Below are positions 1 through 12,400 of a stretch of DNA of 64,000 bases, piece after piece (position 1 is the stretch's first letter; every line of letters starts with the position of its first letter). Under the pieces are notes generated by a model, which saw nothing but the letters and a program-made list of their open reading frames with translations, was not told the DNA's origin and searched no databases. The DNA lies in contig JAQJZZ010000011.1 in NCBI GenBank assembly GCA_030077755.1, positions 1,054,001-1,118,000 on the forward strand, given 5' to 3'. Made by a program: the position numbers and the translations under genes. This DNA is from Filosporella fistucella (lineage: Eukaryota > Ascomycota > Leotiomycetes > Helotiales).

Positions 1-1542
1 TACCGATACAAACCTTCTCCTCCAGGTCATCACTGACCCAGAGAGGAATTGGGGTACCCCAGTAGCGATTTCGAGAAACGTTCCAGTCACGAGCATTGGC
101 TATCCAGCTCGCAAAACGCTTTTCCTTGACAAAAGATGGAACCCAGTGAGAACCTTCAATGTTTTTCAGCATTTGTGGCACAATCTCGGGCACTCGGATG
201 AACCAAGATGGGACAGCTCTGTAGATGAGAGGAGTGTCAGATCGAGGGCACATGGGATAACTATGTCTGATCTGGGAATCAACCACCAATCTGCCTGTAC
301 CTTTTAAGTACTTGATGATGGCTTTGTCGGCAGCTTTGACGTGAAGGCCAGCGAAGTCTCGTACTTGTGAAGTGAATATTCCTCGGTCATCGACGGGATT
401 TGGGGGCGGGCGGTGCTCGCTGATGATACCATGCTCCATAGCAACATTGTAATCTTCTTCACCAAATGCAGGTGCTTGATGTACGATACCAACACCGCTG
501 TCGTCGGTGACATAGTTCGCATTAAGAACCTTGAATCCATGATCTTTGAATTCCTCGTAGAAGTAGTCGAAAAGTGGTTCATATTTCCAGCCTAACATGT
601 CACTACCCTTGATCTTCTCGACGATCTTGAATTTGGCCTTCTTAGGGTCTTTGTACAGGGTGCCCAGAAGCTTCTCCAATAATATATAGTTCTTTCCTGA
701 GGCCTCATCATGGATCTTAACGTACTCGAAATTGGGGTGAGCAGCTAATCCGGTGTGAGAAGGCAGGGTCCATGGCGTGGTCGTCCAGGCAAGGAGACTA
801 GTCGTGGGATCCGCCAGGAGTGGAAAAGATACAACCACGGCAGGATCTGTGATATCTTGGTAGTTTTGATTTGCTTCAAAATTACTGAGTGCTGATGTAA
901 GCGCTGTTGAATATGGCATGACTCGATAACCTTGATAGACAGCTCCTTTGTCGAAGATTTGCTTGAACACCCACCACTCTGATTCCATAAATTTGGGATC
1001 CATAGTCTAGTCGAATAATTAGAAGGTCACATAAATATGCGGAGGGAAATTGTACCTTGTAATCATTATCGAAGTCAATCCACCGTCCAAGTCTGTCGAT
1101 AGTAGTCCTCCATTCTGCAGAATAACGCATAACAATGGCTCTACATTCTGCATTGTAATTTGCCAGGCCCATCTTCATGACTGCATCTTTGCCAGAAATA
1201 CCAAACTTCTTGTCGATCTCATGCTCAATCGGCAATCCATGTGTATCCCAGCCAAATCGTCTCTCTACATGATAACCTTTCATGGACCAGTATCTTGGTA
1301 TGATGTCTTTAATGGTAGATGCAAGGAGGTGGCCATAATGCGGCAGTCCACTTCATGAAGGTCAATCCCAGTGATATTATCATTCGAGTTGGGAGGAGTA
1401 AAACTTACGTGGCAAAAGGAGGTCCATCGTAAAATGTGTAAAGTGGTCTGGAAGCTGAGAGCTCAACCTGCCTCTCGAATGCTTTGATCTCTTTCCACCG
1501 CCGAAGGACATTTTCCTCCTCCTTAGGAAAGTCGATGCTCAT
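1..1542 (-). CDS. ILS1: Isoleucyl-tRNA synthetase, cytosolic (5' part, truncated by window edge)
   Basis: This encodes the N-terminal 478 or so residues of a class I aminoacyl-tRNA synthetase that charges tRNA-Ile in the cytosol. The exons read are 1542-1410/1409, 1350-1056 and 1006-1. The start ATG (1542) opens with [16 protein letters not shown]. The class I HIGH motif appears as PHYGH across the first intron, followed by [17 protein letters not shown], which is typical of the eukaryotic IleRS catalytic domain, and by the start of the editing insertion ([16 protein letters not shown], then [16 protein letters not shown]). There is no mitochondrial presequence, so the cytosolic form is preferred. 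The KMSKS motif and anticodon domain lie outside the window. The gene is tandem with USO1, 0.54 kb upstream. Nothing looks broken. Confidence 0.93.
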
Positions 1543-2083
1543 AATGGCGGTGGAGGACGCCGAGCGCGATGGCGATACTTGTAGAGGTGTAGTGATCAGG
1601 TATCTCTGGGCTGATGAGAGGGACAATATCTCTCCCCAAATTTTGAGGCAGTTTTGAGAGTGTTGTATTCGGTTGAATGTCGTGTTCGAGGGGTAATTCT
1701 TCAAAACACGACCCCGCCGTTGAGTCAGGGCATTGACTCGAAATTTTGGAGGTACGAGTATTACAGCTACCCAATCAAAAGCAGCTTCAGCCTCGCCTAG
1801 GTACACAGCCTTTCCCCTCTTCCCTCTTTAGTGCAAGGCGCGTACTCCCTTCCTCAAAATCTGTCTACCGAAAGTTTCCTCACATTGTTTTCATCATGGC
1901 TCAAGGAAGGTACAGACTCTCTCACGGGATATTTTCAGCATCGTTTAAACATATAGCTTCTACACAAACTTCTCGCCTGTGGGGCTTATTCATTTTCCTA
2001 TCGAATCTATTGCGTCTATTTTGCACGCCCGCCGTCGCTATGTCCACATATAATACAGGCAATGCATCTTGCTATTTTTCAGT
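1543..2083. other. Intergenic, 5' of ILS1 and 3' of USO1
   Basis: These 541 bp hold the presumed ILS1 promoter and 5' leader and the USO1 3' end. No further gene is supported; open frames here have no recognisable protein character. Confidence 0.6.
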
Positions 2084-5033
2084 TCAATCCACTCCTTCGT
2101 CTTCCTCCTCCCCATCTTCTTCCTCGTCTTCCTCTCCATCAGAGACAGTCCCGCCCAAGTCCTTCACTCTCTCCTTGTATTTCTTGACCTTATCCTCCAG
2201 ATCACCAAACACCATCAGCAGGTCATCAAGCTCACTCTGGATAGCTTGCTTCTCTGTCTCCCTTTCGGCCAATGAAGCTTCCGCTTTAGAAGCCCTTTCA
2301 GCCGATAACATATTTCTTGCTTCAAAATCTTTTGCTTTCTCTTCTGCTCGTTTCAACCGTGCCTCCTGTTCCGTCGCACTGGCTGTGTACTCTTCATGGG
2401 CCGTTTGAAGGTCTTGCACATGATTTTTATTTGCCTACTTCGCGTTAAAATTGACTCCAGGTTCGTTGGGGGAATATGTACCTTTGCAAGATCCGCTTCA
2501 AGCTTAGTATTATTGGTTTGTAGATCCGATATCTCTGCTTCCAAGCGTTTCCTCGTCCGCTCACCATTCGCCTCTGAAGTCTTCTGAACATGGTCAAGTT
2601 GTCTCTGTTGATCTTGCATTGCCCGAGAATGCTCAGATCGTAATTTACTAAGGACTGTTAGAGACTCGGTTCGCAGATGAGGTAAAATAGTAGCTTACTT
2701 CAAATCCTCTTCATGGTGTCGCTGTAAACCCTCATTGATATGCTTGATCCGTGCAAGCTCCACAGCCAAAGTTTCTTTGGTCCGACGGTGATCAGCTTGT
2801 TCCTGGCCCAATTGTCTACCAAGGGACACCAGTTCTTCCTCGACTTTTTGCAAGGCCTTGCCTTTCTCTTCCAGTTGAGAACGCAAAGAGTCCACCATCT
2901 CACGAGAAATTCCTTTCTGGACCCCATTCGCAATTACAGGGATTTCCATCCCGGGATCGCGGTCCACAGCGCGGAGCAAGCGACTGAAATTATCTTTGAC
3001 AAAGTCTACGAAAGTTTTGTCAAAGTATACATCAGGCAGAGCCCCAATGGGTGCAGAACTAAGCTTCTGAGGGAGTACTTCAAAATCTCGAAGTAAGGGG
3101 TGAGCTCTCAGCTTCGTAAGCCTATCGGTATACTTCTCTCTGCCAAGCTGCGAAGCAATAAGTGGATGGATCATTGCCCTGGGGACAGGTGAGTCTTTTG
3201 TAGAGAATTCATATATGATTCCCAGTAACAGCGCGCAAAGCCCTTGCACGACTATCCCATCCCCAACATTGCTCGACACGGCTTGCACCAAGCTTTGTAG
3301 GTGGCTGCCTTCACCGAGAAAGTCGTTTACACCGTCTGGGTCTTCAAATAGCCAGCCACACAAAAGCATCAAGTATGCTACAAGCACGCGCTCATCGACA
3401 TTTTTTTGAATCCCAACGATCAAGTTGCCTGTCAGAGTCTGAATGCATGTCACAACTTCTTCACCTTCGGATGCATCTCCTTCAGCAACACTCATGGCAA
3501 GAGTTTTCGCATTCGCATCTTCGAAGATCAGATGGAACAGGATGACGGCAGCAAACCAATAACGATATGGGTCTCCCGAGACATTGTTATCCAAGGGTTG
3601 TAGGAGTGTCGTCAACACATTAGCAGTCTCGTCAGCGCCAGCAGTGTGGCCATCAATGGCCCGCCTCAAGAAGTGCTTCCGAATCACAGGATGATTATAA
3701 AAGTATGCTTTGATGCATTCGCAGGCGGCCAACCGTGAATCAAATGCCCCGAGCAGTGAAACGCTGAGTGTTAGGTCGAGCAGGCCATCTATCACATAAA
3801 CTTGTGGTATTCCATTTGGCTGGCCATTTGACACCCCCTCTTCGAATGTTTCATCCAGTACTGAGGTGACTCTGAACTGCGAGAAGCCTTCTTGGAGGCT
3901 GGGATTACCGCGTATCAGGTCCGCACATGTTGTTAAAGCCTAAGAGGGAGATATTAAGATATGCACCAAGTTCAATAGGAAGAGTTTGTTGCCGTACCTC
4001 AGCCTTAATTTGAGTCTCTGTTGAGCGACTGAAAGCTAAGTGAAGGACCTGAAATAGGACGTGATGTTGCCAGAATGATGCTTGGTTGGCTTGAGTGCCG
4101 ACACCCCCTGTGACGAGAAACAACCTCAACACTGCCAGCAATGCATATATATTTCGGTTCCTCTGCACCTTTGCCCACTCTGCAACTTCTGTTTCTTTAT
4201 CCTGCCCGCTCACGGCATCAGCTAATAGCTTTGCTACCTTTGGGACACATCCCGCCTCTCTGAAAAATGATTGATTCGAGACATTAAGACGGAGAAGATT
4301 TGCCAACAATATCAAACAATCCTCTACAACTCGATCCCCGTCCAAAAGAGATCCCTCTGATTGGATTATCTTGAAAATTCGATCGAAGGCATCTTCGAAA
4401 GCGACCCTCTTTTGCAATTCTGCAGAGCTGGGAGTTAAAAATGTAAGCAAGCTCAGAGCCTCATTGCGAACGGGATCCCTTTTGTCGTCTAACACTGCCA
4501 CGAGTCTTGAAATCCCAAGTGGAGCTGTAAATATGCATTCTTCCGTCCTTTCCGTCCGAGAAGACAGAATCGCTGAGAGGAGCTGTAACGAGTAGAGGCG
4601 CGAGTAAAAGTCTTGGGTATCTAAGAAGTCGAGAAGCAAGGTGATATTCTCCTGGCGTTGTGTAAACTCGTCTGCGAGCCAAAGAGATATTTCTTCTGAA
4701 GCTTCTGGGCTGCTCTCATTTGGATTGAATAGCATGAGCAAGGTTTCGAGCGTAATTTTGACTGTATCGACATCCTCGCCATCTTTAGAAAGAGAGCCTA
4801 TCAAACCCCGAAGCGCATCGGATGCTACAGACGCTGGATACTCTTTCGCAAAAGATCGTAGACCAAGGATAGCTGCGCGCCTGTCTGGATTTGGTAGAAT
4901 TGGTTAGTGTGGGGAACCCAAAAGATATCAAGTCCCAAGTACCTTCAAGTAGTGTAGAAGAGGAAAGTCGGCCAGAAAGGGTGTTTATAACCTCGCTGAC
5001 ATTGGGCTGTTTCGCTGGAGTCGTTGCAAACAT
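2084..5033 (-). CDS. USO1: Uso1/p115 vesicle-tethering protein
   Basis: This encodes a Golgi/ER vesicle tether acting with Ypt1/Rab1 and SNAREs in ER-to-Golgi transport. There are five exons: 5033-4943, 4884-3998, 3939-2699, 2647-2482 and 2434-2084. They sum to 911 codons with every junction in frame. The N-terminal two thirds (to about residue 640) are armadillo-like helical repeats matching the Uso1/p115 head. Residues about 670-880 form a long heptad-rich coiled coil. The tail (about 892-911) is a run of Glu/Asp, the acidic C-terminus typical of p115. The length is close to animal p115 (about 960) and far shorter than the 1790-residue yeast Uso1, as usual in filamentous fungi. It is divergent from RAT1. 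Confidence 0.93.
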
Positions 5034-5500
5034 CGTCGTGTTTTAGCAGGACTATAAAGGCTCATGTTTGTCACGACAGCTTCATCCTCGAATTTGCAAA
5101 AGGAGACTGGAGAAAGGTAAGCCCGTGAATTGATTTGAGCCCATGTGTCCAAAATCTCGGGGAACCATGCTATGACAGTAAGGCTGGTCGGAGCTTGCCG
5201 GATTAGGCTAGCCCGCCTCATTATTCACCATCAAAGTGAGCCTCGCGAAGTCTTCTGTTCTACTTCTCCTCTTCCCTCCATACATCCTTTATTGTCTTTA
5301 CGACAAGACGCTCCCCTAAAAGCACTCTGACAGGCGACTTCACTACATGGACGCAGATCGCGCGATACAACAGCAACACGAGATACACCAGTGCGATACT
5401 CTTGAACTTTTCCTTGCGCATAGGCAGCCACTCCATTTTGCGAAGGACGTAGTGACGAATTGACAACAAGTACTTCACATTCGAGCCATTTGCCATCAAT
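5034..5500. promoter_or_regulatory. Divergent USO1/RAT1 promoter region
   Basis: These 467 bp separate two divergent start codons and must hold both promoters. I see no clear TATA box or other identifiable element. Confidence 0.5.
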
Positions 5501-8500
5501 ATGGGTGTCCCAGGTTTGTAACACTCTTGATTCTAGATGCCTCTATTGTTATGCTGACCACACCTTCCTCTAGCTCTTTTTCGCTGGCTGAGCCAGAAAT
5601 ATGTAAGAAATCCTTTCATCACTACTAGAGGCGACTAGCTAATTCTTACAGCCTAAAATTGTAAGCCCCGTTATCGAAGAACAACCAAGAGAGATCGATG
5701 GACAGGAGATCCCGATCGACACGCGAGGGCCGAATCCTAATGGCGAAGAGTTTGACAATTTATACCTCGATATGAATGGCATTGTTCATCCTTGTTCTCA
5801 CCCCGAAGATAGACCAGCTCCCAAAGACGAAGAGGAAATGATGATGGCAATTTTCACATACACTGATAGAGTGGTCAACATGGTTCGACCAAGAAAGTTA
5901 TTGATGATTGCTATCGATGGTGTTGCTCCCCGCGCAAAGATGAATCAACAGCGGTCTCGACGTTTTCGCTCAGCCCAAGAAGCCAAGGAGAAAGCCGAAG
6001 ACAAGGCCGAATTGCTCAAGATGCTGAAGTCGCAAGGCGGCCACATCGAAGAACCAGAAATCAAGAAGGCATGGGATTCAAATGAAATTACACCTGGCAC
6101 GCCATTTATGGATATTCTCGCTGCTAGTCTACGATATTGGATATCTTATAAACTCAACACAGATCCTGCATGGGCAAAGATGAAAGTCATCATCTCTGAC
6201 TCTACAGTTCCTGGCGAAGGTGAACACAAAATTATGGAATTTATTCGATCCCAGCGATCATCCCCTCACCATGATCCAAATACAAAGCATGTAATGTATG
6301 GATTAGATGCAGATTTGATTATGTTGGGATTAGGAACCCATGAACCTCATTTCCGTATTCTACGAGAGGATGTTTTTGCTCAAGATTCTAAACCTCGCAC
6401 TTGCCATTTGTGCGGCCAGCCCGGACACGAAGCCAGAGAATGCACCGGAGAAGCAAAGGTAAAGGACGGAGAGCACGATGAAAAGGACAGTGCCCCGTCA
6501 TTGAAACCGTTCATTTGGCTTCATGTTTCTGTTCTTAGGGAATATTTGGCAGCAGAGTTGTATGTCCCAGATCAGCCGTTTAGATTTGATCTAGAGCGTG
6601 CCATTGATGATTGGGTTTTCATGTGCTTCTTTGTCGGTAATGATTTTCTACCTCATCTTCCTAGTCTTGAGATTCGAGAGAATGGTATCGACACACTCAT
6701 TGCAATTTGGCGTGATAACATACCTTTCATGGGTGGTTATCTCACCAAAGACGGCCATGTTGATCTAGAACGAGCTCAATTCATTCTCGATGGATTGGCA
6801 AAGCAGGAAGATGCGATCTTCAAGAGAAGAAAGCAAACCGAGGACAGGAGAGATGCAAACGCCAAACGTCGTAAATTGGAAAGTGAACGTGGAGGCCGTG
6901 GAGGCCGCGGAGGAAGAGGTGGTCGTGGAGGAGGACCTCAAGATTCCCCATCAAATGGCCGACAACAAAAACAACCGTACAACGGGCCTGAAGGTTTACC
7001 TCTGTTTGCACCCGGCCACAGTATCGACGAGCAAGCCGTTGCCATGACACACGATATGATAGTCAACCGTGGTGCCATCTACAAAGCAAATCTTGCCAAC
7101 AAGAGTGCTGCCGCTGCACTCAAGAGTCAACTGAGTGGTAATGCATCAACTGAAAATGGCAAGGCTAACGATGATGAAAAAGTCGCAGATACTGGCACTT
7201 CTGCCCCACTAAAGAGAAAGGCCGAGTTGATTGAGGAGGATGACAGCAGTACTCCTGGTCGCAACACTCCCCAACCCGGAACCCCACAGACATCAAGCGA
7301 TGAACCGCCACCAGACACAGTCCGGCTATGGGACGAAGGTTATGCTGACAGATACTATGAACAAAAGTTTGGTGTAGACCCTACTAATATTGAATTCCGC
7401 CACAAAGTCGCCAGAGCCTACGTGGAGGGATTGGCTTGGGTCTTACTGTACTACTTTCAAGGTTGCGCATCTTGGGACTGGTATTATCCATATCACTATG
7501 CTCCCTTTGCGGCAGATTTCGTTGGCATCGCAGACATGAAGATTTCTTTCGAAAAAGGAAGAATTTTCAAGCCTTTTGAACAACTCATGGGAGTTTTGCC
7601 AGCTGGGTCAAGACAAGCAATTCCGGAGATCTTCCACGATCTGATGACTGATCCGGACAGCGAGATCATCGATTTCTATCCCGAGGACTTTGTAGTGGAT
7701 CTGAACGGCAAAAAATGGGCATGGCAAGGAGTCGCACTCCTTCCTTTCATCGACTCCAAGCGACTGCTCGATGCAATGGCCAAGAAATACCCCTTGTTGC
7801 CACCAGATGTAGCTGCTCGTAACACTGTTGGTGAAGATGTCCTCATTTTTGCAGAAGCCCATGAAAAGCTCTACGATGACATCACAGCAAACTTTTACTC
7901 CAAGAAGCAAGGCGACTCCCATCTCAAATTGGATCCTACAATCAGCGAGGGTCTTTCGGGGAAAGTCAAAAAGAACGAGTCGTACTTACCTCACGGTTCC
8001 TTGTCATTCCCTCTGTCAAGTGGAAGAATGCCCGACCTTGATGATGATCGCTCTATCACGTAAGTTTAACCCATCGAACTCTAATCTTCTATTGCAAAGG
8101 AATCATCACTAACAACGTCGCACAGAGTTCACTATGAGATGCCAAAATCTAATCATACTCATAAGTCAATGCTATTGAGAGGTGTCGTATTTCCAACTCC
8201 TGCACTCAATGCTGGAGACATTGAAGCCACCAAAGGGAAGGCAGCTCGATCTGGCCGTGCTCATGGTGGTGTTCCCTTAAAGGGAGATGGAAGAGGTCGC
8301 AACTCCTTCAATTATTCATCATCAAATCAGCGTCCACAAAACAACCAATACTCACGTCCGCCCAATAATGGCTACGATAATCCTTTCCCCGTTCCACCTC
8401 CAGGCTGGCAGCCACCTCCACCTGGAATCGCTGGCTTCGCTCGTGGCCCTCCTCCTCCGCCTCCTGCTAACTATGGTTCTTATGGTCGAGGTCAAGGTCC

Positions 8501-8675
8501 GCCTCCACCCGGTTACTCGCAGCCACCTTCTTACGGCTATGGACCTCCGCCCCCTCCTAGACAAGGTGGCTATGACAATAATGGCTATGGTCGAAATGGC
8601 GACTCATATCGAGGTGGTGACTCGTACCGTGGTGGCCGGGGAGATTCATACCGTGGTGGATATGGAGGCCGTTAA
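5501..8675 (+). CDS. RAT1: 5'-3' exoribonuclease 2 (Rat1/Xrn2)
   Basis: This encodes the nuclear 5'-3' exoribonuclease used in transcription termination and rRNA processing. Exons are 5501-5513, 5574-5602, 5652-8059 and 8126-8675, giving 999 aa. The first two exons are tiny; they encode MGVPALFRWLSQKY, the invariant start of Xrn enzymes, and this fixes the start. The XRN_N domain follows (LYLDMNGIVHPC with catalytic acids; AIDGVAPRAKMNQQRSRRFR). A CCHC zinc knuckle (CHLCGQPGHEAREC, about residues 265-278) marks the Rat1/Xrn2 branch over cytoplasmic Xrn1. A Gly/Arg repeat lies near residue 428. The C-terminus is Pro/Gly-rich and ends in SYRGG-type repeats, probably RNA-binding. The gene is intact. 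Confidence 0.96.
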
Positions 8676-9468
8676 AAGTGGAATACACGGGAACATTGCA
8701 CTGGATCGCAGGCTGTCTTGTAGTCACCATGCATTTTCATAATCTTGCCGATCACTTCATTGGGCCATAAATATTGGTTTGAGCTGTACTGTATTGTCCA
8801 TCATGTAAAGTAGTTTAAGAATTCGGGAAAAAAGGGTTTTGCTTTCATTGCTGCTTTAATTTGTGGACTGTCTCGTGCCGTATATAGCTCTCTAATCAAT
8901 TGTACTTCGAAGCCAAACCGTGTTCTTCAATTCCCATTTGATTATATGTGAGCCTAACATGAGCTATACGTCAGGTCTAGGCCTTTATCTGCAGCCAGAA
9001 ATAAGCAATTTGGGCCGTAATGGCTTACGCCCGACAAGCATCTTTCATGCCCACGAGTTCCGTCGAGATAATAGCTTGTAATTGGCGAGAAATCTGAGAC
9101 GGGGGCTCCAGAGGCAGCCCCTCATTGTCGGTTTGTCGGTGCGGCCACTTCGCACGGCTATTGCATCCCACCTGACATTCGCGACAGACGATAATACCAC
9201 ACGAGACATATTCAGTCAGGTACCAGGGATGGAGTCTACGTGCCAATTAATGTGAATGAAATCTCCCAGATACTCAGAGCTGCGACCTCAGCATCAGATT
9301 ATCGAAATCTCGTCAACAGTTTATCCATCAGCTACAGACTATGTCCAAGACTCTTCCCAAACACATGAAATACAGCCGCAACTCTCGACCCAGGATCGAT
9401 TCCAGAACAGCCGTATGTCTGAGATTTGCTGAGAAAATTGGCAAAAGAGCCAGAGCTTGACCTCAGTC
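8676..9468. other. Intergenic between RAT1 and the RasGAP gene
   Basis: These 793 bp hold the RAT1 3' end and the promoter and leader of the following gene on the same strand. No gene is supported on either strand. Confidence 0.55.
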
Positions 9469-12400
9469 ATGAATGGGGATTCTAGCTTGGTCGTCACTCT
9501 GGTGGACAGACTTACAACGAGAGTATGCTCAATCAACCTCTCTCTCCATCTGCCACTTGCTAATGTGCCTCTTAACCTCCAGCTTCCACATCGAACCGGT
9601 TCTCCCCTGCACGATTTCAATCGAGACGAAATTGTAGTTCTTACCCGTGCCACTCTCGTTGGTGTGAGCGGATCTTGTATCGGGATTGTAATCGACACTC
9701 TTGTTCAATTGCTGGAGGAGCTATCCAGACCTTATAAGGGGATCCACTCACATCCTATACACGTTCTGCACTCCGAATTATATGTCCTGGAATTGCTCGC
9801 AGAATGTTGTTCAACGCACTGGGCAAGCGTGAATGTTTCTGGCGCGTCGGATGGAGATGATGGACATACTTCTGACTCCGATAGCTCAGAATCAGAGGTG
9901 AAGGTCAAGGAATCGTCTACTCAAAAAACGAAATATGGCCAGAGAAGACGAGCTTCGAGAAATCGATTACTTGAGCGTGATACGCCACCGGAGCCTTTAC
10001 CTGATGACCAGGTCAGAAGGTTGATAGATGCCGTTAAACTATTTTCTCGTCCTGTTTCGGAGAGTTATGTACTGCCAGCCGCCAATATTTTGGATGATGT
10101 GTTCAAGTCAGCTACCACAGGTGACTCGGATGGGTCTGATAACGGGATACCTACTTCAAATGGACATCTCAACGGCACGGAGATATCTAAACTCTTGCTT
10201 GACAAAAGTGAGGCAATTGAGTCGTACACTCGGGGTGTCATAGAGTACGTGTCCTTCTCAAACTGGCCTACGGTGCTAGAATATCTCAAAAATGCCCTGC
10301 AACAGGCATCGCATCAAACTCCTGGAAATGCAGCACAGGCAAATTTTGTGGCAGACGAGGACAGAAGTGCTCTCGTCACCGTGCGACTTATATCGTCGCT
10401 CTGGGTCGATAGTCGCAAGCTTGGTGTCGTTATTCAGGAATTGTGCGGTGTCTTTCTACATCTCCGCAAAGCATTTCAAACTACAGTTGCAATAGTGCTA
10501 CCTCTGTTGATCACCAGGTGGCTGGAGCGAAATCCGGCTGAATTCATAGGGCTCCATTCTTTGCACAGAAAGCTTGACGGCGGAGCAGAAACCCTTTTTG
10601 ATATGACTAATGCCATGTTTGATGGGGGCAGAAGGAAGGCACTGTTATTTCCTTTTCAAACTTCCCTACTCTTCCTACTCCCAGACGTCTTCGAGGTTGC
10701 GAGCAACATGAGAGAAGTGAAGAGCAGTTCCATTTCGAAGAAGGTTTCCTTCCTTGAAATGCTCAGAAAGACTCTGAGGAACCGAAACGAAACATCAATT
10801 TACTGCCTAACTTCTGTCCTAAGAGTTGCGAGGCACTTTCCTTTAGACAGCGATGCCGCCCTACTTAGCTACGCCTTAGATGTACAAGAGGAGGTGAGAG
10901 AAGCTGTGTTCAGACGTTACACTCCAGGAATGGATGTGGCAAATATCGATAGTACTCTCATGACTGCGGCTTTTGTGAGTTTAGCTCATCTCAATTTTGA
11001 GTACTGCGTCGACAGTCTCACTCCTCTATGTTTGGCATCCAATACGCCGCAAGATTTCAAGATATCCGTTATTTCAGCTTGTTCCCACTTTGCGAGACAA
11101 TCCAATTCAGAGGAATACGCGCCTTTATTTGCCAGAGTGGCGGAATTTGTTCGCGCTCAGCTGAAGGTAGAAGCCCAACTTTTTCTACCCCGAATGATGC
11201 TAAATGGTGTAGGCGACTTCTTCACGACCTCGAGACTCCTACCCAGATGAACAGTACACTATCCTCAAGCCACTGGAGGTTTCTACTTCAAGTGATATGA
11301 TATACAGTATTCTAATATTTCTTGACGCTTCACCTCTTACACTTTTTATTGGCGCTCCAAACAATGCTGCCGAATGGGTCACGTTTTTCGAGGAAGTGTT
11401 TGCATCATTCAGTACCTACTTGGTCACCGATGATGCCCGAATTAGATACCTCACCAACACTGTTGCTCGCAAGATTATGACTGACGGCTCCGGACCCTTG
11501 TGGCGAAAGAGCAAAAGCCTTGGCTCATCAAGTTTCAAATATAATTTCTGGAAAACAACGTGAGTTCCTCGACAGAGCAGCTATGCTGTGCCACCTTGCT
11601 CTACCCCGCTTCGACTTAGCCTCTTGGCTTGGAAGTTCAAAATGGCTTTTCACTCTGCAATATCTTTCGTATCGAAGGCCATACCACCTTTCTTCATGGC
11701 GTTTTCAAAGATTATGCAGGCAGTACTAATTCAAATGCCAGGTCTATTGTACTTACGACAATCTCCGAGAAGTTAATTCACACAAGTGGGGACGAGAAAG
11801 CTACCCTTACTTTCATTCGTGATTATTTAGAGTCGCGGTTACAGCTTCTCAAAACCATTGAAGTAAGCTTCGTGCCTCCCTTTCGCCAGACAGCCATTGC
11901 AATATTCGTACACGAGTGGAGAGGCTAGAACGGTTTCTTACTTTCATTAGGGACTTACAGATGTGACTGGTGATATGCCAGAGCGAGCCGCTGCATGTAC
12001 AAAACTTGAGACTGCTTTACTGGTCGCTATCTGCTCGACGGATATATCAGTGTGCCAATTAGTCACAAAATGCATTTCGCTGTTCTGTGAAGAAGCCCGT
12101 ATGGTAGACACTGGGGCCACCAAATCCCTAGCACCCACTCTTCGAAACATTGATATATACCTGGAAATTTCTGCCAAAGAATTTCGATTCACTGGCTTGG
12201 TAGCCTTTCAAAAGCGTGTTCGTCTATTTCTGAGGCAGATGCAGCATCCTACGGCCGGAATCTTGACTGCTTGGGAGACGGTCTTTGATTTGTGGTTCAA
12301 ACTATCTAAACAAATATTCTCTCGATCATCCGATATGTTGGAAGAGAAATCTCTTGTTGAATGGCGGAACTACTCTGGTTTTCTTGCATCCCTCGGTGGC

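Noticed and set aside
9025..9246. A 73-codon minus-strand frame with several Cys
   Set aside because: It is short, has no family features, and sits in the promoter region of the RasGAP gene.
11490..11960. Apparent chain of four one-base frameshifts in the RasGAP gene
   Set aside because: Continuous reading seemed to need +1, +1, -1 and -1 shifts. Introns 11560-11741 and 11863-11950, both with acceptable splice sites and correct phase, remove the need for any frameshift.
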